A stretch of 64,000 bases of DNA from Burkholderia sp. Ax-1719 (lineage in GTDB: Bacteria; Pseudomonadota; Gammaproteobacteria; Burkholderiales; Burkholderiaceae). Under the pieces are notes generated by a model, which did no database searches, was not told the origin of the DNA, and saw only the letters and a program-made list of their open reading frames with translations. Each line of letters starts with the position of its first letter. The stretch's first letter is position 1. Shown one piece after another: positions 8,367 to 20,386 of the stretch. The stretch is from NCBI RefSeq assembly GCF_011753055.1, contig NZ_VWWJ01000019.1, forward strand, positions 93,722 to 157,721. The letters are read 5' to 3'. Both the position numbers and the translations under genes were made by a program.

Positions 8367-8393
8367 GCGACGCTGCGCAGACCAGGACAAAAG

Positions 8394-8427
8394 AAAAGGC
8401 CGCGAACGGTGACGTTCGCGGCCTTTT
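8394..8427. terminator. Bidirectional terminator between tatC and the degS-like gene
   Basis: A 15-bp perfect stem, AAAAGGCCGCGAACG and its complement, encloses loop GTGA, with A/T tracts on both sides. It can end the tat transcript (plus) and the convergent protease transcript (minus). Confidence 0.9.
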
Positions 8428-8460
8428 GTCTTGATGCGCGTGCGGCTGAGCGTAGCGGGA

Positions 8461-9678
<1,218 letters not shown>

Positions 9679-9697
9679 CTGAAGATTAGAGGATTAT

Positions 9698-10444
9698 ATG
9701 GATCGGATCGAACTGGAATTGTATCTGAACAATCTTCTGGAAACCTCGCGGTTCAAGGACTACTGCCCCAATGGCCTGCAGGTGGAAGGCCGGCGGCGCG
9801 TGGAAAAGATCGCGACCGGCGTGACCGCTTCGCTGGCTTTTCTCGAAGCCGCGCTGGAGTGGGGCGCGGACGCCGTGCTGGTTCACCACGGGTATTTCTG
9901 GAAGAGCGAGGCGCCGCAAATCACGGGCCGCAAGTATCGTCGCCTCAAGACGCTGCTGGCCAACGACCTCAATCTCTTTGCCTACCATCTGCCGCTCGAC
10001 AGCCATCCTGAGTTCGGCAATAACGCGCAACTGGGCGCGCGATTCGGCTGGATCGGCGAACAACGCTTCGGCGAGCAGGATCTTGGCTGGATGGCCACGC
10101 TGCCCATGCCGATCACGCTCGCGCACTTTACCGCCGAAGTCGAACAGACGCTCGGCCGCACGCCGCTCGTGCTGGGCGACCCGGACTGGCAGATCCGCCG
10201 CGTGGCCTGGTGCACGGGCGCGGCGCAAGGGTTCTTCGACGACGCGATCGACGCGGGCGCGGATGTTTACCTCACCGGCGAGATTTCCGAGCAGACCACG
10301 CACACGGCCGCCGAGAGCGGCGTGGCGTTCCTCGCGGCGGGCCATCACGCGACCGAGCGTTATGGCGTGCAGGCGGTCGGCACGCATCTGGCCGAAGCCT
10401 TCGACATCGAGCATATGTTTATCGATATCGATAATCCCGTTTGA
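9698..10444 (+). CDS. Nif3-like dinuclear metal centre protein
   Basis: A 248-aa NIF3/DUF34 (YbgI) protein. Members form hexameric toroids with a two-metal site; a GTP cyclohydrolase-like role has been proposed for the wider family but no specific function is secure. Metal-ligand candidates are the His pair in VLVHHGYFWKSE (about residues 65-68), the Asp/His pair in AYHLPLDSHPEFGNN, and AGHHATERYG near the C-terminus. The start has AGAGGA five bases upstream, and the ATG overlaps the TATAAT of the opposite-strand protease. In this lineage it is commonly placed just ahead of petABC, perhaps by chance. Confidence 0.9.
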   Translation: MDRIELELYLNNLLETSRFKDYCPNGLQVEGRRRVEKIATGVTASLAFLEAALEWGADAVLVHHGYFWKSEAPQITGRKYRRLKTLLANDLNLFAYHLPLDSHPEFGNNAQLGARFGWIGEQRFGEQDLGWMATLPMPITLAHFTAEVEQTLGRTPLVLGDPDWQIRRVAWCTGAAQGFFDDAIDAGADVYLTGEISEQTTHTAAESGVAFLAAGHHATERYGVQAVGTHLAEAFDIEHMFIDIDNPV

Positions 10445-10464
10445 GTTGCTGGAAAGCATTCAGC

Positions 10465-10515
10465 GCGCATCAAATCGCCTCGGCCGATTAACCGGTGGAG
10501 AAGCGATTGATGCGC
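10465..10515. repeat. Interrupted inverted repeat ahead of petABC
   Basis: GCGCATCAAATCGC (10465-10478) pairs with GCGATTGATGCGC (10503-10515) over 13 bp with one bulged A; the 24-base spacer is partly self-complementary. No T-run follows on either strand, so this is not a standard terminator. The rest of 10445-10729 holds only a smaller hairpin (CCCCG/CGGGG near 10575) and no gene. Confidence 0.4.
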
Positions 10516-10729
10516 CGCAGCGCATTGCCGTATTCGCCGGGCATTTACAAAAGCAAAAGAAAATGGCCCCGTTTCTTCGGGGAAAACCCCGAGATATCAA
10601 GGACTTCGCGCGCTTTCTGGTAACCGCCCCTTGTAAATGGCAACTCCATTCGCGCACACTAGCGTTCGGCAGCACCGCGGGTAAGCAACGGCGTGACGGA
10701 AAAATCCAACTCAGAAGTGGGGCGATGTG

Positions 10730-11350
10730 ATGCGAGACAAAGATAATGACCGCGTCGATGGCAGCCGCCGTACCTGGCTGATTGCGACGTCCGTAGCAGG
10801 TGGCATAGGAGGCGTTGCCACTGTCGTACCGTTCGTAGGCTCGTTTGCACCATCCGAAAAAGCCCGCGCCGCTGGCGCGCCTGTCGAAGCGGACATCAGC
10901 GGGCTCGAACCCGGCTCGATGATGACCGTCGCGTGGCGCGGCAAGCCCGTGTGGATCCTCAACCGCACCGACCGCATGATGGCCGACGTCAAGAAGGCCG
11001 ATCCGGGGCTCGCGGACCCGAACTCCGAGCATCCGTTTTCCATGCCGATGCCCGAGTACTGCCAGAACGAATACCGCTCGCGACCCGAGCACAAGAACAT
11101 CCTCGTGGCCGTCGCCGTCTGCACCCATCTGGGCTGCACGCCGACGCCACGCTTCCAGGAAGGCGCGCAACCCAACCTGCCCGACGACTGGCCAGGCGGC
11201 TTCCTGTGCCCGTGCCACGGCTCCACTTACGATCTCTCTGGCCGCGTGTTCAAGAACAAGCCCGCGCCGCAGAACCTCGACATCCCGCGCTACATGTTCG
11301 CGTCAGCGACGACGATCGTGATCGGCAAGGACGAAAAAGGAGAAGCGTGA
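10730..11350 (+). CDS. petA: Ubiquinol-cytochrome c reductase, Rieske iron-sulfur subunit
   Basis: The 2Fe-2S subunit (206 aa) of the cytochrome bc1 complex, which passes electrons from ubiquinol to cytochrome c1. The cluster ligands lie in CTHLGC (131-136) and CPCHGSTYD (160-168). The N-terminus has a twin-arginine motif (SRRTWL) before a hydrophobic helix, so it is a Tat substrate that keeps its signal as a membrane anchor; tatABC are encoded nearby. GTG at 10727 is an alternative start one codon earlier. The stop TGA overlaps the petB ATG by one base, so the two are translationally coupled. Confidence 0.95.
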   Translation: MRDKDNDRVDGSRRTWLIATSVAGGIGGVATVVPFVGSFAPSEKARAAGAPVEADISGLEPGSMMTVAWRGKPVWILNRTDRMMADVKKADPGLADPNSEHPFSMPMPEYCQNEYRSRPEHKNILVAVAVCTHLGCTPTPRFQEGAQPNLPDDWPGGFLCPCHGSTYDLSGRVFKNKPAPQNLDIPRYMFASATTIVIGKDEKGEA

Positions 11351-12747
11351 TGGCTACGGGAACCGAAAAGGAAGTGGTGGACACGTCCAGCTCGTCCGGC
11401 CTCGTGGGCTGGATCGACAAGCGCTTTCCGATGACGGCGACGTGGAAGGCGCACGTCTCCGAGTACTACGCGCCGAAGAACTTCAACTTCTGGTACTTCT
11501 TCGGCTCGCTGGCGCTGCTGGTGCTGGTGAACCAGATCGTCACCGGCATCTTCCTCACCATGAACTACAAGCCCGATGCGACGCTCGCGTTCGCGTCGGT
11601 CGAGTACATCATGCGCGAGGTGCCGTGGGGCTGGCTGATCCGCTACATGCACTCGACGGGCGCGTCGATGTTCTTCGTGGTGGTGTATCTGCACATGTTC
11701 CGCGGGCTGCTTTACGGTTCGTACCGCAAGCCGCGCGAACTGGTGTGGATCTTCGGCTGCGCGATCTTCCTGTGCCTGATGGCCGAAGCGTTCTTCGGCT
11801 ACCTGCTGCCGTGGGGCCAGATGTCGTTCTGGGGCGCGCAGGTGATCGTGAATCTGTTTTCGGCGATTCCCTTCATCGGCCCGGACCTGTCGCTGTGGAT
11901 TCGCGGCGACTACGTGGTCTCCGACGTCACGCTCAACCGCTTCTTCGCCTTCCACGTGATCGCGATTCCGCTCGTACTGGTGGGGCTGGTGGTGGCGCAT
12001 ATCGTCGCACTGCACGAAGTGGGCTCGAACAACCCCGACGGCATCGAGATCAAGGAGAAAAAGGACGCGAACGGCATTCCGCTCGACGGCATTCCGTTCC
12101 ATCCCTATTACTCCGTGCACGACTTCATGGGCGTGTGCATCTTCCTGATGATCTTCGCGGCGATCATCTTCTTCGCGCCGGAAATGGGCGGCTACTTCCT
12201 CGAAGCCAATAACTTCATCCCGGCGAACCCGCTGCAGACGCCACCGGAAATCGCGCCGGTCTGGTACTTCACGGCCTTCTACGCGATGCTGCGCGCCACC
12301 ACCGACCCCTTCAAGATCGTGCTGATGATCGTGATCGGTCTGCTGGGCGTGCTCGCGCTGCTGCGCGCGCGCGGCAAGTGGCGCGCGGGACTGCCGGTGC
12401 TGGCGGTGCTCGTGATCCTGGCGATGGCGTTCACGGAATCGAAGTTCTGGGGCGTGGTGGTGATGGGCACGGCGGTGATTTCGCTCTTCTTCCTGCCGTG
12501 GCTCGACCGCGCGCCGGTGAAGTCGATCCGCTACCGGCCGTTCTTCCACAAGGTTTTCCTCGGCATCTTCGTGCTTGCGTTCCTGACGCTCGGCTTCCTC
12601 GGCACGCGGCCGCCATCGCCCGCGGCCACGCTGATTGCGCAGATCTGCGCGCTGGTCTACTTCGCATTCTTCCTCGGCATGCCGTTCTGGACGCGGCTTG
12701 GCACCTTCAAGCAGCCGCCCGAGCGCGTGCACTTCAAGCCCCATTAA
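11350..12747 (+). CDS. petB: Cytochrome b of the bc1 complex
   Basis: A 465-aa integral membrane subunit carrying hemes bL and bH and both quinone sites. Typical segments are the histidine-bearing helices (IRYMHSTGASMFFVVVYLHMFR and HVIAIPLVLVGLVVAHIVALHE regions), GYLLPWGQMSFWG, and the Qo-site PEW-like loop, here seen as PPEIAPVWYFTAFYAMLR. About eight to nine helices are predicted. The start at 11350 (MATGTEKEV) overlaps the petA stop; a much longer open frame upstream in the same frame lies inside petA and is not coding. It is the second gene of the petABC operon. Confidence 0.96.
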   Translation: MATGTEKEVVDTSSSSGLVGWIDKRFPMTATWKAHVSEYYAPKNFNFWYFFGSLALLVLVNQIVTGIFLTMNYKPDATLAFASVEYIMREVPWGWLIRYMHSTGASMFFVVVYLHMFRGLLYGSYRKPRELVWIFGCAIFLCLMAEAFFGYLLPWGQMSFWGAQVIVNLFSAIPFIGPDLSLWIRGDYVVSDVTLNRFFAFHVIAIPLVLVGLVVAHIVALHEVGSNNPDGIEIKEKKDANGIPLDGIPFHPYYSVHDFMGVCIFLMIFAAIIFFAPEMGGYFLEANNFIPANPLQTPPEIAPVWYFTAFYAMLRATTDPFKIVLMIVIGLLGVLALLRARGKWRAGLPVLAVLVILAMAFTESKFWGVVVMGTAVISLFFLPWLDRAPVKSIRYRPFFHKVFLGIFVLAFLTLGFLGTRPPSPAATLIAQICALVYFAFFLGMPFWTRLGTFKQPPERVHFKPH

Positions 12748-12765
12748 CCAGCGAGCGAGGAAGAC

Positions 12766-13548
12766 ATGATGATGAAATCTCTCTTTTCGACGCTCGCACG
12801 GGCGAGCGTCCGTACGGGCTTGATGGTGGCGTGCGCGCTGTTGTTCGGGGTCGGATCGGCAATGGCTCAGGAAAACATTCCGCTCGACCGCGCTCCCGAT
12901 AACGGCGAAAATCTTGCTTCGCTGCAACACGGCGCGCAATTGTTTGTAAACTATTGCCTGAACTGCCACAGTGCGAATCTGATGCGCTACAGCCGGTTGC
13001 AGGATCTCGGCATTCCGCAGAAGCAGATCGAAGATAATCTCTTGTTTACGACGGACAAGGTCGGCAACACGATGTCCATCGCGATGCGCCCGGACGACGC
13101 CAAGTCGTGGTTCGGCGTGCCGCCGCCGGACCTCTCCGTGGAGGCGCGCGCCAAAGGGCGCGACTGGCTGTACACGTATCTGCGCAGCTTCTACCGCGAC
13201 GACACGCGCCCGACCGGCTGGAACAACATGGTGTTCGAGAACGTGAGCATGCCGCACGTGCTCTGGCAGTTGCAGGGCGTGCGCACGGCGAAGTTCGAAG
13301 ACACGGTGGATGAAGAAACGGGGGAAAAGGTCCGCCGGTTTGTGGGGTACCAACAGGTCACGCCGGGGAAGCTTTCGCCGGTAGATTATGATTCTGCCGT
13401 GGCCGACCTGGTTGCGTACCTCGGCTGGATGTCCGAACCGGAGCAGCGCACCCGCAAGCAGCTTGGGGTCTGGGTGCTCCTGTTTCTCGGCGTCCTGAGC
13501 TTTTTCGCGTGGCGATTGAACGCCGCGTACTGGAAAGATATCAAATAG
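12766..13548 (+). CDS. petC: Cytochrome c1 of the bc1 complex
   Basis: A 260-aa periplasmic c-type cytochrome with a cleavable-looking signal peptide (to about ...GSAMAQ, residue 34) and a C-terminal transmembrane anchor (VWVLLFLGVLSFFAWRLNAAYW region). The heme-binding CxxCH is in NYCLNCHSANLMRYSRLQDLG. The distal methionine is likely in the NTMSIAMRPDD segment. It receives electrons from the Rieske protein. It starts 18 bases after petB and closes the operon, followed by a strong terminator. Confidence 0.95.
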   Translation: MMMKSLFSTLARASVRTGLMVACALLFGVGSAMAQENIPLDRAPDNGENLASLQHGAQLFVNYCLNCHSANLMRYSRLQDLGIPQKQIEDNLLFTTDKVGNTMSIAMRPDDAKSWFGVPPPDLSVEARAKGRDWLYTYLRSFYRDDTRPTGWNNMVFENVSMPHVLWQLQGVRTAKFEDTVDEETGEKVRRFVGYQQVTPGKLSPVDYDSAVADLVAYLGWMSEPEQRTRKQLGVWVLLFLGVLSFFAWRLNAAYWKDIK

Positions 13549-13583
13549 GCACGTCCTGACCGACGTGGGGCCGGTATGACGAC

Positions 13584-13622
13584 ACACCGCCTGACGGTCT
13601 CGCGACCGTCGGGCGGTGTTTT
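13584..13622 (+). terminator. Terminator of petABC
   Basis: ACACCGCCTGACGGTC pairs with GACCGTCGGGCGGTGT (one C/T-type mismatch) around loop TCGC, followed by TTTTCG. It separates petC from sspA. Confidence 0.85.
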
Positions 13623-13662
13623 CGCCCGCTGGCCTTTTGGGTTTATTGAGGAAATGTAAATC

Positions 13663-14274
13663 ATGATGGTTCTGTACTCCGGCACTACCTGCCCGTTCTC
13701 CCAGCGCTGCCGGCTGGTGTTGTTCGAAAAGGGCATGGACTTCGAAATCCGCGACGTCGACCTGTTCAATAAACCGGAAGACATCGCCGTGATGAATCCG
13801 TATGGTCAGGTGCCGATTCTGGTCGAGCGCGACCTGATTCTGTACGAATCGAACATCATCAACGAGTACATCGACGAGCGCTTCCCGCACCCGCAGCTGA
13901 TGCCGGCTGACCCGGTCCAGCGCGCGCGCGCCCGCCTGTTCCTGCTCAACTTCGAGAAAGAACTGTTCGTGCACGTCAGCACGCTCGAAAACGAGAAGGG
14001 CAAGGCCGCCGAGAAGAACCACGAGAAGGCCCGTCTGGCGATCCGCGACCGCCTCACGCAGCTCGCGCCGATCTTCCTCAAGAACAAGTACATGCTGGGC
14101 GAAGAGTTCTCGATGCTCGACGTCGCGATCGCGCCGCTGCTGTGGCGTCTGGATCACTACGGCATCGAACTGTCGAAGAACGCCGCGCCGCTGATGAAGT
14201 ACGCGGAACGCATCTTCAGCCGTCCGGCTTACATCGAAGCGCTGACGCCGTCGGAAAAGGTGATGCGCCGCTAA
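13663..14274 (+). CDS. sspA: Stringent starvation protein A (RNA polymerase-associated GST-fold protein)
   Basis: A 203-aa glutathione S-transferase-like protein that in E. coli binds RNA polymerase and alters transcription in stationary and acid stress; it has no transferase activity there. The N-terminal thioredoxin-like domain begins MVLYSGTTCPFSQRCRLVLFEKG and contains the conserved cis-Pro turn (YGQVPILVERDLILYESNIINEY). The C-terminal helical domain follows. Two ATGs (13663, 13666) are possible starts. It is followed 100 bp later by sspB, a common pairing. Confidence 0.93.
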   Translation: MMVLYSGTTCPFSQRCRLVLFEKGMDFEIRDVDLFNKPEDIAVMNPYGQVPILVERDLILYESNIINEYIDERFPHPQLMPADPVQRARARLFLLNFEKELFVHVSTLENEKGKAAEKNHEKARLAIRDRLTQLAPIFLKNKYMLGEEFSMLDVAIAPLLWRLDHYGIELSKNAAPLMKYAERIFSRPAYIEALTPSEKVMRR

Positions 14275-14374
14275 GGCCACTTCAGCCGCTGCTGTCAGCC
14301 GCCGCTGTTGTCGCAGTTGCAATAAGGGGTGCGCGCGCAACGTCTGCGCGCGCCGCCTCTTCAGAGGATTGTTG

Positions 14375-14869
14375 ATGCAAGAGATTTCCACCAAGCCGTA
14401 TCTGTTGCGCGCACTGTACGAATGGTGCACGGACAACGGCTTTACGCCGCATATCGCGGTGCGGGTCGACAACCGCACGCGCGTGCCGCGCCAGTTCGTG
14501 CGCGACGGCGAGATCGTCCTGAACATCAGCTTCGAGGCCACCAGCCAGCTGCAGATGGGCAACGAGATGATCGAGTTCAATGCGCGCTTTTCCGGCAAGT
14601 CGCACAAGATCGAAGTGCCGGTTTCGAACGTGCTGGCGATCTACGCGCGCGAGAACGGCCAAGGCATGGCGTTCCCGGTCGAAGCGCCCGCAGGCGACGC
14701 GAACGATGTGCTGCCTTCCGCGCAGGACGAGCACGAAGATGTGCCGGCCGGTCCCGCGCAAGTCGAGCCTCTGGAAGCCGGTGCGGACGAATCCGCCGCA
14801 TCGGCACCTGAAAAAGCCGACGAAGGTGCAGCAAAGAGCAGTAAGGGTCACCTCAAGATCGTGAAATGA
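14375..14869 (+). CDS. sspB: ClpXP protease specificity-enhancing factor SspB
   Basis: An adaptor (164 aa) that binds ssrA-tagged proteins and delivers them to ClpXP. The folded domain spans the first 110 or so residues (STKPYLLRALYEWCTDNGFTPHIAV begins it; ARFSGKSHKIEVPVSNVLAIYARENGQG ends it). A flexible acidic, Ala-rich linker follows and ends in the short basic/hydrophobic tail GHLKIVK, matching the ClpX-docking tail of SspB. The ATG at 14375 has AGAGGA six bases upstream; two in-frame TTGs just before it are less likely. The tRNA-Thr gene starts 18 bases after the stop. Confidence 0.93.
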   Translation: MQEISTKPYLLRALYEWCTDNGFTPHIAVRVDNRTRVPRQFVRDGEIVLNISFEATSQLQMGNEMIEFNARFSGKSHKIEVPVSNVLAIYARENGQGMAFPVEAPAGDANDVLPSAQDEHEDVPAGPAQVEPLEAGADESAASAPEKADEGAAKSSKGHLKIVK

Positions 14870-14887
14870 AGTAGAATCACGGGCTAC

Positions 14888-17235
<2,348 letters not shown>

Positions 17236-17475
17236 ATTCTGTTGTGTAGCGCCGATGCGCGGCCTGGCGGTCATTCTACTGGGATGGCCTGTGCCAACCG
17301 GCTTAGGCCGTCCGGTCGAATCGACGCTCGCCCGCCGCCGCGCGATCATGTCGGGACGCTGGCGGGACAGACTTGGCGCCGACTTTACCGCCGAACACAG
17401 GACCCGTCTCTGCTATAAGATGGCGCCGCATCCGAGGCGCGCCGTCATGGCGAGCCCATCAAGCATCCAGGACTT
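17236..17475. other. Divergent intergenic region between methylases
   Basis: This 240-bp stretch separates the minus-strand DNA methylase from the plus-strand methyltransferase at 17476. No second copy of the tRNA-Thr 3' end, no integrase and no clear promoter is seen. A 9-base match to the tRNA 5' end (CCGGCTTAG at 17298-17306) is too short to count as an attachment site. Confidence 0.35.
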
Positions 17476-18633
17476 ATGACCGACTTTCCCACCTTGAGCT
17501 GGCCTGACACGGACGGCCCCCGCACCGTGCGCTGGCGTTCGGAGGCGGGCACACCCGCGCCGAAGCGCGTCGTCGTCGCCGACGACCGCACCACGGCTGA
17601 CGACGCCTACCGTCTCGCCTGCGAAGGCACTGCGCTGTTGTGGCGCGGCGACTTCCAGAACGCGCGTCAGTTGCTGCTGGCCATGTCGCGCCGCGCCGAG
17701 CGCAAGCCACGCAAGGGCGCGCCCAAAGGGCCAGGCGCGGCGCCGGCCACGCCGCTCGAAGCCTTCCACCTGCATCGCCAGGCGCAGTCGCAACGCGCGC
17801 GCACGCTCGGGATGGTGCTGCTGCCGCTCGAAGGCGACTATTCGATCGCGCTGCGCCGCGCGCCCGACGTCAAGCTCGCGTGCGAAGAGGCGTGGGGCGC
17901 ACCGGACGGCGAGCCGTCTGCGGTCTCGCTGCGCGAAGTGCTCGGTCTGGTCGGCGCGCACGAATGGCGCAAGAAGGGCGTGGCGATTCCCGCGTTGGGC
18001 GGCGCGCACGTGCATCCCTACTACGGGGTGTTCTCGCCGGTGCGCGGGGAATATCTCGATCTGATTGCGCGCGTGCCGCTGCCTTCGGTGGAAAAAGCAT
18101 TCGATATCGGCACCGGGACCGGCGTGATTGCGGCCGTGCTGGCCGGGCGGGGCGTGAAGCAGATCGTCGCCACCGATCAGGACGCGCGTGCGCTCGCTTG
18201 TGCGCGCGAAAACCTCGATCGGCTCGGCTTCGGCAAGCAGGTCAAGGTGATGGAAGCCGATCTTTTCCCGCCGGGGCGTGCGCCGCTGGTCGTGTGTAAC
18301 CCGCCGTGGGTGCCTGCGCGGCCCGCTTCGCCGATCGAATACGCGGTGTTCGATCCGGACAGCCGCATGCTGCGCGGCTTCCTCGACGGGCTCAAGGATC
18401 ATCTGGAGCCAGGCGGCGAAGGCTGGCTGATCCTGTCCGATTTCGCCGAGCATCTGGGTTTGCGCACGCGCGAAGCGTTGATGGAGATGATCGCGCAGGC
18501 GGGGCTCGAAGTCGCCGGGCGCGAGGACATTCGCCCGCGCCATCCTAAGGCGAGCGATCCGTCCGATCCGCTGCACCAGGCGCGCGCAGCCGAAGTCACG
18601 TCCTTGTGGCGACTCAAGGCGCGTAGCGAGTAA
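17476..18633 (+). CDS. Class I SAM-dependent methyltransferase (PrmA/PrmC-like)
   Basis: A 385-aa protein with an N-terminal region of about 185 residues of unclear fold and a C-terminal Rossmann methyltransferase domain. SAM motif I is AFDIGTGTGVIAAVLA, the acidic end of strand 2 is ATDQDARAL, and motif IV is VCNPPWVPA. NPPW/NPPY motifs are found in enzymes that methylate amide or exocyclic nitrogens (PrmB/PrmC, RsmC-like), so a protein glutamine or rRNA guanine target is plausible; the actual substrate cannot be told. The start follows CAGGACTT. It stands alone between two oppositely oriented genes. Confidence 0.8.
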   Translation: MTDFPTLSWPDTDGPRTVRWRSEAGTPAPKRVVVADDRTTADDAYRLACEGTALLWRGDFQNARQLLLAMSRRAERKPRKGAPKGPGAAPATPLEAFHLHRQAQSQRARTLGMVLLPLEGDYSIALRRAPDVKLACEEAWGAPDGEPSAVSLREVLGLVGAHEWRKKGVAIPALGGAHVHPYYGVFSPVRGEYLDLIARVPLPSVEKAFDIGTGTGVIAAVLAGRGVKQIVATDQDARALACARENLDRLGFGKQVKVMEADLFPPGRAPLVVCNPPWVPARPASPIEYAVFDPDSRMLRGFLDGLKDHLEPGGEGWLILSDFAEHLGLRTREALMEMIAQAGLEVAGREDIRPRHPKASDPSDPLHQARAAEVTSLWRLKARSE

Positions 18634-18663
18634 TGGGGGTTCGAAGCGCCTGAACCGCCGGTG

Positions 18664-18700
18664 CAAAAAAGCGAAACGCCGCCGGTTTTAAACGGCGGCG
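18664..18700 (-). terminator. Terminator for the minus-strand gene at 18783
   Basis: CGCCGCCG and CGGCGGCG form an 8-bp stem with loop GTTTTAAA; read on the minus strand the hairpin is followed by TTTCGCTTTTTT. The T-rich side faces the minus-strand gene, so it terminates that transcript rather than the plus-strand methyltransferase. Confidence 0.75.
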
Positions 18701-18782
18701 CAGTGAGAAAAGTCGATCAGCGCGCGGGCCGGCCTCGGATCGGCTACGCGCTAGAGGCAAATTCAGGCAGATTCAGTGAGTT

Positions 18783-19103
18783 TCAACCTGGATAGGCCTC
18801 GTCGACGCGCAGCCCAGCGAGCTTGAAGATCACCCGCAGCGTTTGCGGTTTGATGTCCCGGCGCGCGGCCAGAGCGGACATCACGAAATCAAGCACCTTG
18901 GCGTATTTCAGCAGGATCAGGCAGGCCTCCAGATCTGAAGCGCCATCGCGCATATCTTCGGCCAGCCGCAGCATCTCGACCGAGATGTCGCGCGCCATCT
19001 CCAGCTCCAGTTGCTGCTTTTCGGTCCACTCGGGCACCTCTACGAGTCGGGCCAGCATTTCCTGGAATTTTTGCTCAGCGTTACCGTCGGGTTTCGTGTT
19101 CAT
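18783..19103 (-). CDS. Small cytoplasmic protein of unknown function
   Basis: Not recognised. The protein is 106 aa from the ATG at 19103 (start MNTKPDGNAEQ); a start 12 bases upstream is possible. It is hydrophilic and predicted mostly alpha-helical, with an acidic/basic charged segment (VEVPEWTEKQQLELEMARD) and a more hydrophobic C-terminal half (LEACLILLKYAKVLDFVMSALAARRDI). No signal peptide, membrane span or metal motif is seen. Its own terminator follows the stop codon, which supports it being a real single-gene unit. It is divergent from the methyltransferase at 19487. Confidence 0.65.
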   Translation of the reverse strand: MNTKPDGNAEQKFQEMLARLVEVPEWTEKQQLELEMARDISVEMLRLAEDMRDGASDLEACLILLKYAKVLDFVMSALAARRDIKPQTLRVIFKLAGLRVDEAYPG

Positions 19104-19486
19104 TGCATGCCCCATGCACGGTCGCGCAGCTCCGTGCGTCTCGCGCAACGGTTTCTGCGACGTACCTGATTTATCGCTGCCGGCTCATCCGTCAGCGATC
19201 TCCCATGCGCGCATTGCCGGTACTTTGCCGGCGTGTCGCGCCCCAAAAACGGTCCTTTCTGGACATCGGCATGACGCAAACCGCGCCGTGCAGTGTCTGT
19301 TTTAATCAACCCCTCCCTGCCATCCGGACGTGGGTCAGCGTGCCGGATGCTCCAACTGTATGAATGAGCCGCTCGGGCTGGCGGCCTCTTCGTGCTTTTT
19401 CCGTAAAATGACAGATATATTTGCGTCGTTCCGTCGCCTACCGCACGTAGGGCGACAAGAGACGCTTCTCTTTTAAAGCCGCCGCG
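19104..19486. other. Divergent intergenic region (383 bp) with one hairpin
   Basis: No gene is supported. An inverted repeat CATCCGG (19321-19327) / CCGGATG (19343-19349) encloses 15 bases. A T/A-rich patch (TTTTTCCGTAAAATGACAGATATAT) lies about 90 bases before the 19487 start and could hold its promoter, but no clear -35/-10 pair is seen. Confidence 0.35.
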
Positions 19487-20350
19487 ATGTCCAGCAAGAC
19501 TTACGAAATCCGTCCGAACCAGTCGATCGAGCTTCTGAAGGAGCTCCATATCCTCACCCGTGACGGGAAGATGAACCAGGATAGCCGCCGCAAGCTGAAA
19601 CAGGTCTATCACCTGTTCCAGTTCATCGAGCCGCTGCTTAAAGATCTCAAGCAGGATGGCCGCGACGTGACGCTCGTCGATCATGGTGCGGGCAAGTCCT
19701 ACCTTGGTTTTATTCTCTACGATCTCTTTTTCAAGGAACTGCGCGACAAGTCGCATATCTTCGGCATTGAGACGCGCGATGAGCTGGTTGTGCGCTCTCG
19801 CGAACTCGCGCAGCGACTGGGTTTTGGCGGGATGTCGTTTCTGAATCTGTCGGTGGCCGATTCGACCACGTCGACAGAACTGCCGCCGACGGTCGATATC
19901 GTCACGGCCTTGCACGCGTGCGATACCGCCACCGACGACGCGCTGCGCTTCGCGCTGAAAAAGCAGGCGCGCTATATCGTGGTGGTGCCCTGCTGTCAGG
20001 CGGAAGTGGCGGGGGTGTTGCGGCGGAACAAGGGCAAGTCGCTGGGGCAGGCGCTCACGGAAATCTGGCGCCATCCGCTGCATACGCGCGAATTCGGCAG
20101 CCAGATCACCAATGTGCTGCGCTGCCTGCAACTGGAGGCGCACGGTTACCAGGTCAGCGTGACGGAGCTGGTGGGCTGGGAGCACTCGATGAAAAACGAG
20201 CTGATCATCGCCCAGTACAAGGATCTGCCGCGCCGCCGTCCGACCGAACGGCTCAACGAAATCCTCGATACCTTCGGGCTTGCCGAACTGCGCGAGCGTT
20301 TCTTCTCCGATGAAGGCGAGCCGGCCGCCGAAACGACCGACGCGAGCTAA
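19487..20350 (+). CDS. SAM-dependent methyltransferase of the Methyltransf_32-like type
   Basis: A 287-aa predicted methyltransferase. The N-terminal helical part is followed by SAM motif I in VTLVDHGAGKSYLGFILYD and a later HACDTATDDALRFAL motif, then VVVPCCQAEV. The combination of 'DxGxGKxxL' with 'HACDxATDxAL' and 'PCC' is characteristic of a family related to tRNA methyltransferase TRM13 and GSTCD proteins. This suggests an RNA or small-molecule substrate, which remains unidentified. The Asp/His-rich first motif and the Cys pair are intact. It lies convergent to the DUF1415 gene, with 36 bp between stops. Confidence 0.8.
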   Translation: MSSKTYEIRPNQSIELLKELHILTRDGKMNQDSRRKLKQVYHLFQFIEPLLKDLKQDGRDVTLVDHGAGKSYLGFILYDLFFKELRDKSHIFGIETRDELVVRSRELAQRLGFGGMSFLNLSVADSTTSTELPPTVDIVTALHACDTATDDALRFALKKQARYIVVVPCCQAEVAGVLRRNKGKSLGQALTEIWRHPLHTREFGSQITNVLRCLQLEAHGYQVSVTELVGWEHSMKNELIIAQYKDLPRRRPTERLNEILDTFGLAELRERFFSDEGEPAAETTDAS

Positions 20351-20386
20351 CTCCGCTTAAGCTCGCCTCAAGGGCCAGGCGCGGCG

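Noticed and set aside
10568..10592. CCCCG/CGGGG hairpin upstream of petA as a terminator
   Set aside because: Followed by A and not T on the plus strand, and no minus-strand gene reads into it.
11290..14607. Very long minus-strand open frame (over 1,100 codons) antisense to petA, petB, petC and sspA
   Set aside because: Its translation is His/Arg/Glu-rich low-complexity sequence typical of the antisense of high-GC coding DNA, while the plus strand encodes clear cytochrome bc1 subunits.
17298..17306. CCGGCTTAG match to the 5' end of tRNA-Thr beyond the methylase, as a possible attachment-site remnant
   Set aside because: Only nine bases, matches the 5' and not the 3' end of the tRNA, and is expected by chance in GC-rich DNA. 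No integrase is present.
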